The position numbers and the translations under genes are program-made. This document shows, one piece after another, positions 1 through 8,306 of a stretch of DNA of 64,000 bases (position 1 is the first letter of the stretch; the number at the start of each line of letters is the position of its first letter). The notes beneath the pieces are model-generated. The model saw nothing but the letters and a program-made list of their open reading frames with translations, did not search any database and was not told the DNA's origin. Location of the stretch: NCBI RefSeq assembly GCF_001570585.1, contig NZ_BBXF01000012.1:1-64000 (forward strand). Reading direction: 5' to 3'. This DNA comes from Herbidospora daliensis. GTDB lineage: Bacteria > Actinomycetota > Actinomycetes > Streptosporangiales > Streptosporangiaceae.

Positions 1-564
1 GTTCACGCCGTGCTCGGAGGCGAGCTTGCGGACCAGGGGGGTGACGTAGGGCGTGTCACCCGAAGGAGCCGGGGCGGCCGGAGCCTGCGGAGCGGCCGGG
101 GCCGGCTGGTAGTTCTGCGGCGCGGCCGGGGGAGCGGGCTGCGGGATCGAGGAGATCGGCGTCGGCTGCGGAGCGGGCGCGGGCGGCTGCGGGGCCGGCT
201 GGGGCGCGGGCTGCGGGGCGGCGGCCTGGACCGGCTCGGGCTCGGGCTCCGGCTCGGGCTCCGGTTCCGGCTGGGGGGCCGCGGCGGGCGGCTCCTCCTG
301 CGCGGCCGGCGCGCCGCCGTTGGCGGCGTTGGAGTCGATGACGGCGAGCTCGGCGCCGACCTCGACGGTCTCGTCCTCGGAGACCAGGATCTTCGTCAGG
401 TACCCGGCCGAGGGCGAGGGGATCTCGGTGTCGACCTTGTCGGTCGACACCTCAAGCAGCGGCTCGTCGGCCTCGACGTGGTCGCCCTCCGACTTCAACC
501 AGCGGGTGACGGTGCCCTCGGTCACGCTCTCGCCGAGCTGGGGCATGGTTACGGAGACAGGCAT
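1..564 (-). CDS. sucB: 2-oxoacid dehydrogenase E2 subunit, N-terminal part (cut by window edge)
   Basis: This is the lipoyl-bearing acyltransferase core of a 2-oxoacid dehydrogenase complex (2-oxoglutarate or pyruvate type), which passes the acyl group to CoA. The 188 visible codons begin with a lipoyl domain (residues 1-75) carrying the lipoylation motif S-T-D-K-V-D with Lys43. A Pro/Ala/Glu-rich flexible linker follows (about 78-165). The visible end, [10 protein letters not shown], is the start of the E3-binding domain. The catalytic domain lies beyond position 1. The ATG at 562-564 is the only sensible start. The gene follows lpdA (E3) by 29 bases on the same strand, so E3 and E2 are probably co-transcribed. 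The name sucB is the usual actinobacterial label; the mycobacterial homologue, DlaT, serves pyruvate dehydrogenase, so the substrate cannot be settled here. Confidence 0.9.
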   Translation of the reverse strand, partial: MPVSVTMPQLGESVTEGTVTRWLKSEGDHVEADEPLLEVSTDKVDTEIPSPSAGYLTKILVSEDETVEVGAELAVIDSNAANGGAPAAQEEPPAAAPQPEPEPEPEPEPEPVQAAAPQPAPQPAPQPPAPAPQPTPISSIPQPAPPAAPQNYQPAPAAPQAPAAPAPSGDTPYVTPLVRKLASEHGVN

Positions 565-593
565 GGTGAGTCTTCGTCTTCCTTAGAGGGCAG

Positions 594-1973
594 TTAGTTG
601 TGGACGTGGAGGGGTTTGCCGGCCAGGGCCAGCATGGCCTCGCCGAGGGCCTCGGACTGCGTCGGGTGAGGGTGGATGAGCTGGGCCACGTCGGTCGCCG
701 TGGCCTCCCAGTTGTAGATCAGCTGGGCCTCGGCGATGAGCTCGCCGACCCGCGCGCCGACCATGTGCACGCCCAGCACGCGCCCGTCGCGCTCGGCGAC
801 GACCTTGACTTCGCCCTGGGTCTGCAGGATCTTGCTGCGGCCGTTGCCCGCGAGGTTGTAGCTCAGCTCGACCACGTCGTGGCCGCGCTCGCGCGCGGTC
901 GCGGTGCTGATGCCGACCGAGGCCACCTCGGGCTCCGAGTAGGTGATGCGCGGCACGCCGTCGTAGTCGATCGGCACGACCGGCAGGCCCGCGATGTGCT
1001 CGGCGACCAGGATGCCCTCGGCGAAGCCGACGTGGGCCAGCTGCAGCGTGGGGATGAGGTCGCCCACGGCGTAGACGCCCGGGACGCTGGTCTGGCAGAA
1101 CTCGTTGACCAGGACGTAGCCCCGGTCCATCGAGATCCCCTGCTCCTCGTAGCCGAGACCGGAGGAGACCGGGCCGCGCCCGACCGCCACCAGCATGAGC
1201 TCGGCGTCGAGGGTCTTGCCGCCCTCCAGGGAGACGACGACCCCGGTGTCGGTGGTCTTGACGCTCTCGAAGCGCTGACCGAGTTCGTACTTGATGCCGC
1301 GCCGGCGGAAGGCCCGCTCCAGCAGCTTGGAGTTGGACTCGTCTTCAAGCGGGAGCAGGTGGGGAAGCGCCTCGACGATGGTCACCTCGGCGCCGAAGGA
1401 GCGCCACACGCTGGCGAACTCGACGCCGATGACGCCGCCGCCCAGGATGATCACCGACGACGGCACCCGGTCGAGGACCAGGGCGTGGTCGCTGGTGATG
1501 ACCCGCTGGCCGTCGATGTCGAGGCCCGGCAGCGACTTGGGCACCGAGCCGGTGCCGAGCACCACGTTGCGCCCGGTGTAGACCTCGCCGTTGACGGTGA
1601 CCTGGTTGGGACCGGTGAGCCGGCCCTCGCCCTCGACCACGGTGATCTTCTTGCTCTTGATGAGGCCCTGCAGGCCCTTCCAGAGCCCGCTGATCACCTT
1701 GTCCTTGTAGGCGAGCACGCCCGGCACGTCGATCCCGTCGAACCGGGTCTTGACGCCGAACGACTCGCCCTCGCGCGCCTGGTCGGCCAGCTCGGCGGCG
1801 TGCAGCAGCGCCTTGGTGGGGATGCAGCCCTGATGGAGGCAGGTGCCGCCCACCTTGGCCTTCTCGATGAGAACGACGCTCTTGCCGAGCTCGGCCGCCC
1901 GCAGGGCGCAGGCGTAGCCGCCGCTACCGCCGCCTAGGACAACGATGTCGAAGGGGCCGCTGCCTTCAGCCAC
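594..1973 (-). CDS. lpdA: dihydrolipoyl dehydrogenase (E3)
   Basis: A 459-residue FAD disulfide oxidoreductase that reoxidises dihydrolipoyl groups of E2 and passes electrons to NAD+. Visible features are the FAD-binding G-G-G-S-G-G near residue 14, the redox pair G-G-T-C-L-H-Q-G-C (Cys45, Cys50), a second Rossmann motif G-G-G-V-I-G-V-E for NAD, and the C-terminal H-P-H-P-T-Q-S-E with the catalytic His/Glu pair (His436, Glu441). Length is normal for the family. The start is GTG at 1973, preceded by GGGAG. It sits directly upstream of sucB, as expected for a 2-oxoacid dehydrogenase unit. Mycobacterial Lpd also serves peroxidase and antioxidant chains; that role cannot be judged here. Confidence 0.95.
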   Translation of the reverse strand: MAEGSGPFDIVVLGGGSGGYACALRAAELGKSVVLIEKAKVGGTCLHQGCIPTKALLHAAELADQAREGESFGVKTRFDGIDVPGVLAYKDKVISGLWKGLQGLIKSKKITVVEGEGRLTGPNQVTVNGEVYTGRNVVLGTGSVPKSLPGLDIDGQRVITSDHALVLDRVPSSVIILGGGVIGVEFASVWRSFGAEVTIVEALPHLLPLEDESNSKLLERAFRRRGIKYELGQRFESVKTTDTGVVVSLEGGKTLDAELMLVAVGRGPVSSGLGYEEQGISMDRGYVLVNEFCQTSVPGVYAVGDLIPTLQLAHVGFAEGILVAEHIAGLPVVPIDYDGVPRITYSEPEVASVGISTATARERGHDVVELSYNLAGNGRSKILQTQGEVKVVAERDGRVLGVHMVGARVGELIAEAQLIYNWEATATDVAQLIHPHPTQSEALGEAMLALAGKPLHVHN

Positions 1974-2040
1974 TGGAAAGCTCCCTAATGAATACTGCCG
2001 TGGTACGGCATCTTTTCACTTGTCTTGGATGATCGTGCGC

Positions 2041-3567
2041 TCAGCCCGCATAGCGCTCGGCGATGGCGACGAGCGTGCGGGTGATGGCTCCGGTGCCGCC
2101 CTTGGGGGTGTAACCGTAGGGCTCGCCCTTGTTGAAGGCCGGTCCCGCCATGTCGATGTGGGCCCAGTCAACCCCGTCGGGGACGAACTCGCGCAGGAAC
2201 ACGCCCGCCGCCAGCATGCCGCCCCACCGCTCGGGGTGGAGGTTGGCGATGTCGGCCACCTGCGAGTCGAGCCCCTTGCGCAGCTCGCCGGGCAGGGGCA
2301 TGCCCCACACGCTCTCGCCCTGCGCCCCGGCCATCTCGACCACGGCGCCGCGCAGGTCGTCGTCGTTGGTCATGACCCCGGCGGTACGCCACCCGAGGGC
2401 GACGATCTGCGCGCCGGTCAGCGTGGCGACGTCGACGATCAGGTCGGGCGAGTCCTCGGCGGCGCGGGCGATGCCGTCGATGAGCACGAGGCGTCCCTCC
2501 GCGTCGGTGTCGAGGACCTCGACGGTCTTGCCGCTGTAGGTGTGCAGCACGTCGGAGGGCCGCTGGGCGGTGCCCGAGGGCATGTTCTCGGCCAGGCACA
2601 GGTAGCCGACGGCGTTGACGTGGAGCCCGAGGCGGGAGACCGCCAGCAGGGCTCCGAGCACGGCGGCCGCGCCGCCCATGTCGGACTTCATCCAGTCCAT
2701 CGACGCGGACGGCTTGAGTGACAACCCGCCGGAGTCGAACGTGATTCCCTTGCCGACGAACGCGAGCGTCTTGGCGGCCTGCGGGTGGGAGTAGGCGACC
2801 CGGACCAGCCGCGGCGGCCGGGACGAGCCCTGGCCCACGCCGACGATGCCGCCGTAGCCGTTCTCCTTCAGGGCGATCTCGTCGAGCACCTCGACGGTCA
2901 GCCCGTTCTTGCCGCCGATCTCCTCGGCGATCTCGGCGAACCGGGCCGGCCACAGGTCGGACGGCGGGGTGTTCACCAGGTCGCGGACCAGCGTGACCGA
3001 GTCGGCCAGCGTGGCGGCGCGTCGGACCGCGCTCTCGGCCTCGGGGGCGGAGGTGACCAGCTCCACCTCGGCCAGCGGCGCCTTCTGCTGGCCGTTGGTC
3101 TGGTAGCGGCTGAAGACGTAGGCCCCCAGGAGGCTGCCGATCGCCACCGCCTCGACCTCTTCGGCCGTGGTGGCGGGCAGCGCGACGGCGGCCGACGCGG
3201 TGCCGGCCAGCGCGCGCGCGGCCGAGCCGGCGGCCCGGCGGAGGGTCTCCAGTTCCAGGGACCCGCCGTCGGCGGGCGGGGCGCCGAGCCCCACCGCCAC
3301 GACGAGCGGCGCCGGTATCGCGCCGAACGTGGGGAACTTGGCGATCTCCTCGGGCTTGCCCGCGAAACCCATCGCGGTCAGCGTGGCGGCGAGCCGTCCG
3401 CCCAGGGCCTGGTCGACCCCGGCGGCCCCGGCCGCGGCCTGTGGGCCCTGCGGGGTGGCGTGGATGCCGATAACGAGGGCATCGGTCTCTATGGAGACCG
3501 TGTCAGATGCATTGACGCGCACTGTGGTCACGTGAGCCGATGCTAGCTGTGCTTTCTCCGTACTCAT
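2041..3567 (-). CDS. pepA: leucyl aminopeptidase (M17)
   Basis: A 508-residue cytosolic M17 aminopeptidase that removes N-terminal residues from peptides using two metal ions. The N-terminal third (to about 180) is the macro-like regulatory domain; the catalytic domain follows. The metal ligands are present: G-K-G-I-T-F-D-S-G-G (Lys273, Asp278), K-S-D-M-G-G (Asp296) and the signature D-T-D-A-E-G-R-L (Asp355, Glu357, catalytic Arg359). The family signature usually begins with Asn; here it is Asp353, which is not a metal ligand, so activity is expected. It precedes lpdA on the same strand with a 67-base gap, a neighbourhood shared with mycobacteria (pepB near dlaT). It may also take part in glutathione or mycothiol conjugate turnover; that is speculation. 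Confidence 0.94.
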   Translation of the reverse strand: MSTEKAQLASAHVTTVRVNASDTVSIETDALVIGIHATPQGPQAAAGAAGVDQALGGRLAATLTAMGFAGKPEEIAKFPTFGAIPAPLVVAVGLGAPPADGGSLELETLRRAAGSAARALAGTASAAVALPATTAEEVEAVAIGSLLGAYVFSRYQTNGQQKAPLAEVELVTSAPEAESAVRRAATLADSVTLVRDLVNTPPSDLWPARFAEIAEEIGGKNGLTVEVLDEIALKENGYGGIVGVGQGSSRPPRLVRVAYSHPQAAKTLAFVGKGITFDSGGLSLKPSASMDWMKSDMGGAAAVLGALLAVSRLGLHVNAVGYLCLAENMPSGTAQRPSDVLHTYSGKTVEVLDTDAEGRLVLIDGIARAAEDSPDLIVDVATLTGAQIVALGWRTAGVMTNDDDLRGAVVEMAGAQGESVWGMPLPGELRKGLDSQVADIANLHPERWGGMLAAGVFLREFVPDGVDWAHIDMAGPAFNKGEPYGYTPKGGTGAITRTLVAIAERYAG

Positions 3568-3604
3568 AAACTCGGGTTCGTCCTACCAATAGGTTGGGGG
3601 ATGT

Positions 3605-4375
3605 TTACGGGCCGGTGAACGTCACCGCACTGGCGAGCAAGCACGCCGCGGTCGCGACCTCGACGAGCGCTCCGAGCACATCCCCCGTGATCCCCCCGAG
3701 CCGCCTGACGGCGGTGGCGAGGATGACCCAGGCGACGGCCAGCCCGATTGGCACCGCGCTGACCAGCACTGGAACGTCGCGAAACGCGATCATAGCGACG
3801 ATCACCAAGGTGCCAGTAGACGCCAACGCCGCCGGCACCCGCACTGTTCCCGCGACGAGGCTGCCCAGCCCCTCCTCTCGCGCTGCCCGGAATCGGGGCG
3901 TGCACGCCCATGTGACGGCCAGCCTTCCGGTCGCGACGGCCACGGGCAGCGCCCACAGAACATGGGGCCCCACCTGACCCAGCGCGCTGACCTGGAGCCC
4001 CACGCAGAAGATCAGCGTGACCACCCCGAAGGGCCCGATGTCCGACCGCTTCATGATCGCCAGCGCCTCGGACGCGCCCTTGCGGCTGCCCAGCCCGTCG
4101 GCCAGGTCGGCGAGCCCGTCGAGGTGCAGGCCCCGCGTCAATACCGCGAGGGTCCCGATGGCGAGCAGCGCCGACGTCGTACGCCCCAGCCCCAGCCACC
4201 AGGCCCCCTGGAAGACCAGCGCCGCGACCACCCCGAGCAGCACCCCGACGAGCGGCGCCAGCACCATCGCCCGCCCGGCGACCCGCGCGTCGACCGGCGC
4301 GTGCCGGGGCACCGGCAGCACGCTCAGCAGCGAGACGGCCAGCCACCAGGCGCTCGCCCAGCTCCGGAGGATCAC
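3605..4375 (-). CDS. cobS: adenosylcobinamide-GDP ribazoletransferase (cobalamin synthase)
   Basis: An integral membrane enzyme that joins adenosylcobinamide-GDP to alpha-ribazole(-phosphate) in the last stage of cobalamin assembly. The 256-residue protein shows the CobS core G-L-H-L-D-G-L-A-D-L-A-D-G-L, followed by K-R-S-D-I-G-P-F-G, both typical of the family, and five or more hydrophobic segments. I chose the GTG at 4375, which overlaps the cobU stop as GTGA; homologues start near this point, while the open frame upstream is only an antisense-style extension. The tight overlap with cobU implies one transcript and translational coupling. Confidence 0.92.
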   Translation of the reverse strand: MILRSWASAWWLAVSLLSVLPVPRHAPVDARVAGRAMVLAPLVGVLLGVVAALVFQGAWWLGLGRTTSALLAIGTLAVLTRGLHLDGLADLADGLGSRKGASEALAIMKRSDIGPFGVVTLIFCVGLQVSALGQVGPHVLWALPVAVATGRLAVTWACTPRFRAAREEGLGSLVAGTVRVPAALASTGTLVIVAMIAFRDVPVLVSAVPIGLAVAWVILATAVRRLGGITGDVLGALVEVATAACLLASAVTFTGP

Positions 4376-5343
4376 GGCAACGGGGTGACGCGCCCCGCGA
4401 CGACCAGGGCCGCCTCCTCCGACTCGTCGGCCAGGCGCCGGTTCAGCTCGCCCAGGGCGTCGCGGAAGATCCGCCCCGAGGCGTGGTCGGGAATCACGCC
4501 GAGCCCCACCTCGTCGCTGACCATCACCACCCGGGCCCGGGTGCCCCGCCAGGCCGCGACCAGCCCGTCGCAGGCGCCCCGGATCCGCCCCGGGTCCTCC
4601 CAGGCGGCGAGGTCGTCGAACACGCCCGCCAGCCAGGTGCCCAGCCCGTCGATCAGCACCGCGCCGGTCTCGCCCGCCAGCACGTCCTCCAGGTCGCGCG
4701 TCTCCCGGGTCCGCCAGTGGGCCGGACGTCGGTCCCGATGGGCGGCGATCCGGTTCGTCCATTCCTCATCGCCGTGGACGTCGCCGGTGGCGACGTAGAG
4801 CACATCGGCCTCCCCGGCGAGCCGCATCTCCGCCTCCTCCGACTTCCCGGAGCGGGTGCCCCCCAGCACGATCGTGCGATGGGGGCGGGCGAAGTCGTGG
4901 CCCACGCGCTCGGACGTCTCCAGCACCGCCCCGTCGGGCACCTGCGTCGCCCCCCAGTAGCCCAGCCGCCGCTCGAACTCGGCCTCCGACCTGACCCGGT
5001 GGTCGACCCCCACGGCCACCACCCGCGTCGCCCGGTTCACCAGCCCCCGCGCCCGCAGCGCCCCCAGCCGGAAGGGATCGTCGAGCAGATCGATCAGCAC
5101 CAGATCGAACGCCGGCCCAGGCCCGCTCCCGCCGCCCCCGTTGGCGAACAGCAGACTGCCTCCATCGGGCCCGACGACGACATCACCGTCATCGGTCCGG
5201 GCCAGCTCGTAGCCGTCGAGCGGAGCGTGGTCGTCGACGACCACCGAGAGCGGCCGCCGCTCCCGCCGCACCGACCGACACGAGGCACACCCATCGGAGG
5301 GCCACCCCTCGGGCCCTCCAGTCCCGCTCAACTCGACCTTCAA
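4372..5343 (-). CDS. cobU: bifunctional adenosylcobinamide kinase/guanylyltransferase with N-terminal extension
   Basis: CobU phosphorylates adenosylcobinamide and then attaches GMP, making the substrate of CobS. The CobU domain occupies about residues 155-323: P-loop G-G-T-R-S-G-K-S (161-168), the guanylylation His in I-A-A-H-R-D-R-R-P, and the D-G-L-G-T-W-L segment. About 155 residues precede it. They begin S-G-T-G-G-P-E-G-W-P with Cys19 and Cys22, resembling the opening of metallo-beta-lactamase-fold hydrolases of the PhnP type, but without the H-x-H-x-D-H metal site. Such extensions are known in actinobacterial CobU proteins; their role is unclear. The start is TTG at 5343 with AGGGG about eight bases upstream. 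Overlaps cobS by four bases. Confidence 0.88.
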   Translation of the reverse strand: MKVELSGTGGPEGWPSDGCASCRSVRRERRPLSVVVDDHAPLDGYELARTDDGDVVVGPDGGSLLFANGGGGSGPGPAFDLVLIDLLDDPFRLGALRARGLVNRATRVVAVGVDHRVRSEAEFERRLGYWGATQVPDGAVLETSERVGHDFARPHRTIVLGGTRSGKSEEAEMRLAGEADVLYVATGDVHGDEEWTNRIAAHRDRRPAHWRTRETRDLEDVLAGETGAVLIDGLGTWLAGVFDDLAAWEDPGRIRGACDGLVAAWRGTRARVVMVSDEVGLGVIPDHASGRIFRDALGELNRRLADESEEAALVVAGRVTPLP

Positions 5344-5423
5344 CCCGTATCCCCTTCATCCGCCGAACCCCATGAATCCGCCTGGAAACCTCCGGGCCGT
5401 CGCGCGATCCGTACCGGAAACGG

Positions 5424-5461
5424 GACCGCCGCCCGAAACCCTAAAGGGCCGGGCGGCGGTC
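5424..5461. terminator. 12-bp perfect hairpin between the SCO2322-type gene and cobU
   Basis: Arms at 5424-5435 and 5450-5461 are perfectly complementary (12 bp, nearly all G-C) around a 14-base loop that itself contains CCCT/AGGG. It lies 35 bases past the stop of the minus-strand gene above and 81 bases before the cobU start. No U-tract follows, so it would be a stem-only actinomycete-type terminator or an mRNA-stabilising element. Confidence 0.55.
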
Positions 5462-5495
5462 GCCGTGCGCGGGTGCGGCGCTGGGGGAACAGGTT

Positions 5496-6149
5496 TCAGC
5501 TCGATCGGCGGCGCAGCAGGAAGAAGACGCCGACGCCCGCCGCGACTGCGACGACGCCCCCCGCGATGAGCAGCACCGGAGCGCCGCCCTCTTCCGACGG
5601 GGCGGCAGCGGCGCCGGCGGCCTGGCTGATCGGGAGTTCCTTGCCCGTCGTGGTGTTCTTGGCCGGGTAGCCGCTGACGGCCAGGACGTTGCCGGTGTCG
5701 TCGACCCTCGGACGGGTCGTCTCCGACGACAGCAGTTGCAGGGACGTCGCCGCCGACGGGGCCACGACGCAGGTGACGGTGCTCTGGGGCGGGGTGTCGC
5801 CGGGGTAGGCGTCGACCTCGCCGTCGCCGAAGTCGACCGCCAGGACGACGCGCTTCTGTCCCGATCCCGCGGCCTGTGCGCCGCAGACGTCGTCGAAGGC
5901 GGGGACCTCGCGGGGCGAGTCGGTGCCGGCGCCGTCGGGGGCGACGCCGAAGCGCCAGCCGATGACCGAACCGTCGGCCGGCACCGCGCCGGCCTCCGGC
6001 GCGAGCCAGGCGAGGCCGTCGCTCTGCCAGAAGGTCCACTGGCGCGGGGTGTCGGGGCCAGGCTGGGGCGCGAACGCCGAGAGCGCGGCCACGACCAGCG
6101 CGCCGAGTAGGACGCGGATCAGTGTTTTGCGAGGGTGTGAGGGCAGCAT
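5496..6149 (-). CDS. SCO2322-family secreted, C-terminally anchored protein
   Basis: A 217-residue exported protein of the family named after Streptomyces SCO2322, whose molecular function is not established. It has an N-terminal signal segment (about 8-25), an extracellular domain with the family patterns W-T-F-W, G-S-V-I-G-W-R-F, K-R-V-V-L-A-V-D-F-G and S-G-Y-P-A, and a C-terminal membrane helix (about 193-212) followed by R-R-R. Two Cys in the domain (in D-D-V-C-G and V-T-C-V-V) may form a disulfide. The ATG at 6149 has GGAGG nine bases upstream. In Streptomyces this family lies beside cobalt-type ECF transporter genes; here it lies beside cobU-cobS, which keeps the cobalt/cobalamin theme although no transporter gene is in view. 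Confidence 0.75.
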   Translation of the reverse strand: MLPSHPRKTLIRVLLGALVVAALSAFAPQPGPDTPRQWTFWQSDGLAWLAPEAGAVPADGSVIGWRFGVAPDGAGTDSPREVPAFDDVCGAQAAGSGQKRVVLAVDFGDGEVDAYPGDTPPQSTVTCVVAPSAATSLQLLSSETTRPRVDDTGNVLAVSGYPAKNTTTGKELPISQAAGAAAAPSEEGGAPVLLIAGGVVAVAAGVGVFFLLRRRSS

Positions 6150-6255
6150 GGAATGGCCTCCGTGCTCGGGTGATGAGGCTCGGGGAGATAGGGTTCCCAG
6201 GCACCCTTCGGATTTCCCCTTGAGGGAACGACCGGCCGCGAACAGGAGCATAGGC

Positions 6256-6465
6256 ATGACATGGCGCTGGCGTTATGAAAACGCTAATGGTGGTGAGGTA
6301 TCCGCCGCCGATTTGTCGCGCGAGGTATTTCCCAGTCAGGCCGACGCGGAGTCGTGGCTCGGCGAAAGCTGGCGTGACCTGCTGGAATCCGGAGTCGAAC
6401 AGGTGACGCTACTCGACGGCGACCGGGTTGAATACCAGGGAATGTCATTGCGTCCACAGGAATGA
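6256..6465 (+). CDS. small conserved actinobacterial protein (69 aa)
   Basis: I do not know a function. The product is short, acidic and soluble, with an aromatic N-terminus (M-T-W-R-W-R-Y-E-N) and a D-A-E-S-W-L-G-E-S-W-R-D-L-L helix; the composition suggests a compact single-domain protein without export signals. The start at 6256 is supported by AGGAG seven bases upstream, and the frame ends at a strong bidirectional terminator. It is transcribed divergently from the SCO2322-type gene. Its clean ribosome binding site, codon bias and conserved-looking aromatic pattern argue that it is real. Confidence 0.75.
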   Translation: MTWRWRYENANGGEVSAADLSREVFPSQADAESWLGESWRDLLESGVEQVTLLDGDRVEYQGMSLRPQE

Positions 6466-6500
6466 AAAAGGCCCGCCGATGACGGCGGGCCTTTTGTTTT
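6466..6500. terminator. bidirectional intrinsic terminator
   Basis: A perfect 13-bp stem (6466-6478 with 6483-6495) around a four-base loop, with A-rich and T-rich flanks. It begins right after the stop of the plus-strand gene and reaches the stop of the converging aldo/keto reductase gene, so it should terminate both. Confidence 0.92.
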
Positions 6501-7504
6501 CAGGGGCGTTTCTTGGGGGCGTTGGTACTCGTGAGGGAGGGGTCGCTCACCACGACCGGGCCGAGGATGTCGTCGACCTTCTTCATGACGTCGGCGTCGA
6601 GCTTGACCCCGGCCGCCTTGACGTTGTCGCGCACCTGCTCGGGCCGCGAGGCGCCGATGATCGCCGACGAGACGTTGGCGTTCTGCAGCACCCACGCCAC
6701 CGCGAACTGGGCCATCGAGAGGCCGAGGTCGGCGGCGACCGGCTTGAGCTCCTGGACGCGGGTCAGCAGGTCGTCGTCCATCATGCGCTGGATGAAGTTG
6801 CCGCCGCTGGGGTCGAGGGCCCGCGAGCCCTCGGGCGGCGGCTGGCCGGGCAGGTACTTGCCGGTCAGCACGCCCTGGGCGATCGGCGAGAACACGATCT
6901 GGCCGATGCCCTCCTTCTCCGACAGCGGCACGACCTCGCCCTCGATGACCCGCCACAACGCGGAGTACTGCGGCTGGTTGGAGACGATGCGGTCGAAGCC
7001 CATCTCGTCGGCCAGCTTCAGCGCGGCCGCGATCTGGTCGGCGGTCCACTCGCTGACGCCGATGTAGAGGGCCTTGCCCTGGCGCACGATGTCGTCGAAG
7101 GCCCGCAGCGTCTCCTCGAGCGGGGTCTCCACGTCGTAGCGGTGGGCCTGGTAGAGGTCGACGTAGTCGGTCTGCAAGCGGCGCAGGGAGCCGTTGATCG
7201 ACTCCATGATGTGCTTACGCGACAGGCCCCGGTCGTTGCGGCCCTGCCCGGTCGGCCAGTAGACCTTCGTGAAGATCTCCAGCGACTCCCGGCGCACGCC
7301 CTGGAGGGCGCGGCCCAGCACCTCCTCCGCGCGGGTGCCCGCGTAGACGTCGGCGGTGTCGAAGGTGGTGATGCCCTCGTCGAGGGCGGCCTTCACGCAA
7401 GCGCGGGCGGCCTCCTCTTCGACCTGGGAGCCGTGGGTGATCCAGTTGCCATAGCTGATCTCGCTGATGACGAGGCCACTTCGGCCCAAATGGCGGAATT
7501 CCAT
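6500..7504 (-). CDS. aldo/keto reductase
   Basis: A 334-residue NADPH-dependent TIM-barrel reductase of the subgroup that includes potassium-channel beta subunits and YghZ-like enzymes. The catalytic tetrad is intact: Asp49 and Tyr54 in F-D-T-A-D-V-Y, Lys80 in F-T-K, His121 in Y-Q-A-H-R-Y-D. The cofactor-binding segment near residue 275 (S-A-I-I-G-A-S-R-P-E-Q) is also present. The natural substrate cannot be predicted; this subgroup often handles aldehydes or methylglyoxal. A lysine-rich tail ends the protein. It stands alone, with the DUF3043 gene 30 bases upstream on the same strand. Confidence 0.9.
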   Translation of the reverse strand: MEFRHLGRSGLVISEISYGNWITHGSQVEEEAARACVKAALDEGITTFDTADVYAGTRAEEVLGRALQGVRRESLEIFTKVYWPTGQGRNDRGLSRKHIMESINGSLRRLQTDYVDLYQAHRYDVETPLEETLRAFDDIVRQGKALYIGVSEWTADQIAAALKLADEMGFDRIVSNQPQYSALWRVIEGEVVPLSEKEGIGQIVFSPIAQGVLTGKYLPGQPPPEGSRALDPSGGNFIQRMMDDDLLTRVQELKPVAADLGLSMAQFAVAWVLQNANVSSAIIGASRPEQVRDNVKAAGVKLDADVMKKVDDILGPVVVSDPSLTSTNAPKKRP

Positions 7505-7534
7505 GGGCCAACTCTAGACAACCAGAACGAAGTT

Positions 7535-8161
7535 CTATTTCTTGGGGGAGCTGTCGGGAACCGGTGCGCCACCAGGCCGAACGGTCGGCTTCGGGAAGCG
7601 CAGCCGCCGGATCTGCGACGACCGCATGGCCGCGTAGAAGCCCACGCCCTTCAGGTCTTCGCCGGGGAAACGCTCGGCCGCGAGCTTCTTCACCCTGCCC
7701 GCGACGTAGAAGGAGCTGCCGACCACGAGCACCAGGACGACGGGCAGCGACATCGTGTAGACGGTCAGCACCCACTTCCTGATCTCGATCGGGAAGGGGA
7801 TCATCGACAGCAGCATGATGACCAGCACGGCCGGCAGGAAGTACTGCCCCGGGAGCCGCCGCGCGTCGACGAAGTCGCGGGCGAACTTCCTGATCGGGCC
7901 GCGGTCACGAGCCGGGAGATACCGGTCTTCACCGCGCATCATGCCCTCACGGGCCTTGTCGCGGAGCAACCGGTCACGCTCGCGGGCCTGGCGATAGGCC
8001 TCTTTGCGGTTCTTCGGCGCGGTGACAGGTGACCGCCGGCGCCCCTGGGCCTCCGCGCGCTTCGGCGTCGGACGGCCCTTCGCCGGGGTCGTCACAGGCT
8101 TAGGATCAACATCAGGGACGGGGGTAGCGTCCGTGGTGGTCTGGGTACGACGTCGGAACAC
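7535..8161 (-). CDS. DUF3043 membrane protein
   Basis: A 208-residue actinobacterial membrane protein. The first 95 residues are highly charged (Lys/Arg/Pro-rich, with R-N-R-K-E-A-Y-R-Q-A-R-E-R-D-R), two membrane helices follow (about 106-124 and 130-152), then a cytoplasmic basic tail. The core with R-D-F-V-D-A-R-R-L-P-G-Q-Y-F-L-P is the hallmark of DUF3043. No biochemical role is known to me. The gene is divergent from pspA across a 145-base gap, an arrangement that hints at an envelope role but does not prove it. Confidence 0.85.
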   Translation of the reverse strand: MFRRRTQTTTDATPVPDVDPKPVTTPAKGRPTPKRAEAQGRRRSPVTAPKNRKEAYRQARERDRLLRDKAREGMMRGEDRYLPARDRGPIRKFARDFVDARRLPGQYFLPAVLVIMLLSMIPFPIEIRKWVLTVYTMSLPVVLVLVVGSSFYVAGRVKKLAAERFPGEDLKGVGFYAAMRSSQIRRLRFPKPTVRPGGAPVPDSSPKK

Positions 8162-8226
8162 GTTGTCCAGCGTACCGGGAGTGCAACTTAGTGACGCCCC
8201 CGTGCGTTATGCGTAGGGTGAACCCA

Positions 8227-8245
8227 GGCGGCCTTGGCCGCCTTT
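8227..8245 (+). promoter_or_regulatory. terminator-like hairpin in the pspA leader
   Basis: A perfect 7-bp stem (8227-8233 with 8236-8242), a two-base loop as written and a TTT run lie about 62 bases before the pspA start. No plus-strand gene ends here, so it could be a leader attenuator or a structural stem rather than a 3' terminator. Confidence 0.35.
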
Positions 8246-8306
8246 GCGGGGCTTGAAACGGCTGGGGTTACCCACGCACAACCTAAGAAGGGGACGGCCG
8301 ACGCGC

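Noticed and set aside
5344-6255. Search for a cobalamin riboswitch near cobU-cobS and the SCO2322-type gene
   Set aside because: No B12-box core was found on the minus strand in either upstream region; only a G-C hairpin is present.
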